Assembly (NCBI RefSeq): GCF_004011095.1
Contig: NZ_CP028129.1
Coordinates: 682,001-746,000 of the forward strand
Reading direction: 5' to 3'
DNA length: 64,000 bases
Source of the DNA: Rathayibacter rathayi
Lineage (GTDB): Bacteria; Actinomycetota; Actinomycetes; Actinomycetales; Microbacteriaceae
Within the stretch, counting starts at the first letter, position 1. Each line of letters opens with the position of its first letter. The notes below the pieces were generated by a model. It saw only the letters and a list, made by a program, of their open reading frames with translations, was not told the origin of the DNA and made no database searches. Positions 62,230 through 64,000 of the stretch are shown here, piece after piece. The translations under genes were made by a program, and so were the position numbers.

Positions 62230-63387
62230 ATGCGCACGGCTGTGATCGGGGCGGTGCTGCTTGTCGTCGGAGCGGTGGCCGTCGTCGCCGGGGTCCTCCC
62301 GATGGACGCGCTGGCCGAGCTGGTCGAGCGGACGGCGCCGATCCTGGGCTTCGTGGTCGCGGTGACGGTGGTCGCCGAACTCGCCTCCGAGGCGGGGGTG
62401 TTCACGGTGGTCGCCGAGCGCTTCGCCGCCTGGGGCCGCGGGCGCACCGCGGTGCTGTGGCTGCTGGTCGTGGCGATGGCGCTCGTGAGCACGGTCTTCC
62501 TCTCGCTCGACACGACGGCGGTGCTCCTGACTCCGGTCGTGGTCCTGCTCGCGGCGCATGTGCGCGTCTCACCGCTGCCCTTCGCGATGGCCACGGTGTG
62601 GCTGGCGAACTGCGCCTCCCTCCTCCTGCCTGTGTCGAACCTCACCAACCTGCTCGCACAGCGCCGCCTGGGAGTGGAAAGCCCCTTCGCGTTCGCCGCG
62701 CTGACCGTGGTGCCAGCGCTCGTCGCGGCCGCTGTGCCCGTGCTGATCCTTGCGGTGCGCTACCGGCGCGAACTCGCCGGGCGCTACACGCCGGGGGAGC
62801 GGACGCCGGTCGCCGACCGGGTGCTGCTCGCCGGCGCGGGGATCGTGGTGGTGTTGCTCCTGCCCGCCCTGGTCTCGGGCCTGGAGGTGTGGATCCCGGC
62901 GACCGTCGCTGCGCTGGCGCTGATCGTGCTCTTCGCGGTGCGCCGACCCTCGGCGCTGAAGGCTTCGCTCCTGCCCTGGCAGCTCGTCGTCTTCGCGGCG
63001 GGCCTCTTCGTGGCGATGGAGGCGGCCCACCAGCTCGGGCTGGGCGCCGCGCTTGCCGTGATCGCGGGCGAGGGGAGCGGGACGCTCGACCTGCTGCGCC
63101 TGGCCGGCTCAGGAGCGGTCGCCTCGAACCTGGTCGACAACCTGCCCGCGTACCTCGCCCTTGAGCCGGTCGCCGCCGATCCGCTGCGGCTGGTCGCCCT
63201 GCTGATCGGCGTGAACGCCGGACCGCTGATTACCCCGTGGGCCTCGCTCGCGACCCTGCTCTGGCACCAGCGGCTGACCGCGCTGGGCGTGCACATCTCC
63301 TGGCGCCAGTACGCGCTGCTGGGCCTGGTCGCGGTCGTCCCGACGGTCGGCGGAGCGACGCTGGCGCTCGCCCTCGTGCAGGGCTGA
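62230..63387 (+). CDS. ArsB/NhaD superfamily (ion transporter) membrane protein
   Basis: 385 residues and about ten helices in two related halves. Markers of the ArsB/NhaD/SLC13 superfamily: [20 protein letters not shown] in the first half, with [16 protein letters not shown] following, and [15 protein letters not shown] plus [20 protein letters not shown] in the second half. Members move arsenite, Na+/H+ or dicarboxylates. With no ars genes nearby the substrate is unclear. ATG at 62230 has GAGGAG about 13 bases upstream; a TACGGT box near 62163 could be the -10. Confidence 0.85.
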   Translation: MRTAVIGAVLLVVGAVAVVAGVLPMDALAELVERTAPILGFVVAVTVVAELASEAGVFTVVAERFAAWGRGRTAVLWLLVVAMALVSTVFLSLDTTAVLLTPVVVLLAAHVRVSPLPFAMATVWLANCASLLLPVSNLTNLLAQRRLGVESPFAFAALTVVPALVAAAVPVLILAVRYRRELAGRYTPGERTPVADRVLLAGAGIVVVLLLPALVSGLEVWIPATVAALALIVLFAVRRPSALKASLLPWQLVVFAAGLFVAMEAAHQLGLGAALAVIAGEGSGTLDLLRLAGSGAVASNLVDNLPAYLALEPVAADPLRLVALLIGVNAGPLITPWASLATLLWHQRLTALGVHISWRQYALLGLVAVVPTVGGATLALALVQG

Positions 63388-63413
63388 TCCCGGCCCCCAG
63401 AGGGGCGGGCTGG

Positions 63414-63419
63414 TAGCCT
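63414..63419 (+). promoter_or_regulatory. -10 box of otsA
   Basis: TAGCCT ends eight bases before ATG 63428. No ribosome-binding site. Leaderless pattern. Confidence 0.5.
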
Positions 63420-63427
63420 GGACGGGC

Positions 63428-64000
63428 ATGACGACGGCTCGACCGACGATTGGGACCACCATTCCTCCGCACTCCGCTTCCCCCGCCTCCACCGCTGTCG
63501 AGACCGACGCCGAAGCCTGGGGAGGGACCGAGCGCAACGCGTTCGTGGTCGTCTCGAACCGCCTCCCGGTGGACCGCGTCGTGGCCGAGGACGGCACCGC
63601 CTCGTGGAAGACCTCGCCCGGTGGGCTCGTCACGGCGCTCGAGCCGGTGATGCGCGCGAACGAGGGCGCGTGGGTCGGCTGGCCCGGCGTCGCCGACGAG
63701 GAGGTCGCTCCGTTCGTCGACAACGGCGTGCAGATCGTGCCGGTAGCCCTGAGCGCTCAGGAGCTCGAGGACTACTACGAGGGCTTCTCCAACGACACGC
63801 TCTGGCCGCTCTACCACGACGTGATCGCACCGCCCACCTACCACCGTGAGTGGTGGGATGCCTACGTGCGGGTGAATCAGCGCTTCGCCCAGGCGGCCGC
63901 GGCCGTGACAGAGCACAACGGCGTGGTTTGGGTGCAGGACTACCAGCTCCAGCTCGTGCCGAAGATGCTCCGGGAGCTGCGCCCCGACATGACGATCGGC
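63428..64000 (+). CDS. otsA: Trehalose-6-phosphate synthase (5' part, runs off the window)
   Basis: 191 codons are inside the window. After a 35-residue unstructured lead the GT20 domain begins [36 protein letters not shown], the acceptor-side [15 protein letters not shown] and [20 protein letters not shown] are all OtsA landmarks. It joins UDP-glucose and glucose-6-phosphate to make trehalose-6-phosphate. The C-terminal half with the UDP-glucose site is outside. otsB is not in the window. Confidence 0.93.
   Translation, partial: MTTARPTIGTTIPPHSASPASTAVETDAEAWGGTERNAFVVVSNRLPVDRVVAEDGTASWKTSPGGLVTALEPVMRANEGAWVGWPGVADEEVAPFVDNGVQIVPVALSAQELEDYYEGFSNDTLWPLYHDVIAPPTYHREWWDAYVRVNQRFAQAAAAVTEHNGVVWVQDYQLQLVPKMLRELRPDMTIG

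Overview
This window looks like a chromosomal segment of a high-GC Gram-positive actinobacterium of the family Microbacteriaceae. I infer this from protein style: an AdnAB-like helicase-nuclease pair, UPF0182, DUF3107 and DUF3039 proteins, a Zincin_2-type protease and GH15, zwf and otsA genes. It also fits the gene order, the many GTG starts with 4-nt GTGA/ATGA overlaps, and the recurrent TAnnnT -10 boxes placed directly before start codons. The genus is not certain. Most of the window is ordinary core genome. I see no phage, transposase, CRISPR array or plasmid functions.

Layout. 1-18.3 kb: small membrane protein and DUF3107 gene, frameshifted adnA and intact adnB, a kinase-like protein lacking catalytic residues, nudC, a UvrD-type helicase, an E1/TOMM-like protein and a zincin protease, a YlbL-type PDZ/Lon protease, a UPF0182 membrane protein, a methyltransferase and the initiator tRNA. 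18.3-24.8 kb: a gene-poor scar with an ABC-permease remnant, a VOC protein, a secreted CHAP protein, a nitrilase/omega-amidase-like enzyme convergent with an aminotransferase, an HtrA-type protease and a GNAT relic. 24.9-30.9 kb: a surface-glycan-like cluster of a GT2, a CDP-alcohol transferase/GT2 fusion, an amylosucrase-like GH13 and a CDP-glycerol transferase; two of these four are clearly broken and the GT2 lacks a natural stop. 31-37.5 kb: AI-2E-type permease, HhH-GPD protein, GNAT, an EcsC-like/alpha-beta hydrolase fusion lacking its nucleophile, and a LicC-like nucleotidyltransferase with a TagGH/Wzm-Wzt-like exporter.

37.7-52.9 kb: ABC transporter pair, hydrolase, DUF3039, pncB, the murI-rph-rdgB operon, DedA, tRNA-Leu(UAG), MFS, prfB, ftsEX, smpB, a second MFS and tmRNA. 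smpB and ssrA, the two core parts of trans-translation, lie close together, with prfB-ftsEX just upstream. 52.9-55.6 kb: a patch of decayed genes between tmRNA and a lipoprotein gene, interrupted by an intact inositol-phosphatase/HisN-like gene and tRNA-Lys(CUU). 55.6-64 kb: lipoprotein, MscS channel, GH15 glucoamylase/trehalase-like enzyme, zwf, two small proteins, an ArsB/NhaD-like transporter and the 5' part of otsA.

Three themes cut across the window. (1) Many genes appear to be transcribed without a leader: a TAnnnT -10 box ends 6-9 nt before the start codon and no Shine-Dalgarno is visible. (2) Two long palindromes sharing the core CCGCGAGATGCCAC sit between convergent genes at 44.8 and 57.7 kb and look like a dispersed intergenic repeat. 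(3) Frame disruptions are unusually common, several of them at mononucleotide runs, so real gene decay and sequence error need to be separated. I found no clearly new defence or biosynthetic system. The strongest leads are the enzymes that lost catalytic residues, the damaged glycan cluster, the palindrome family and the leaderless-promoter pattern.
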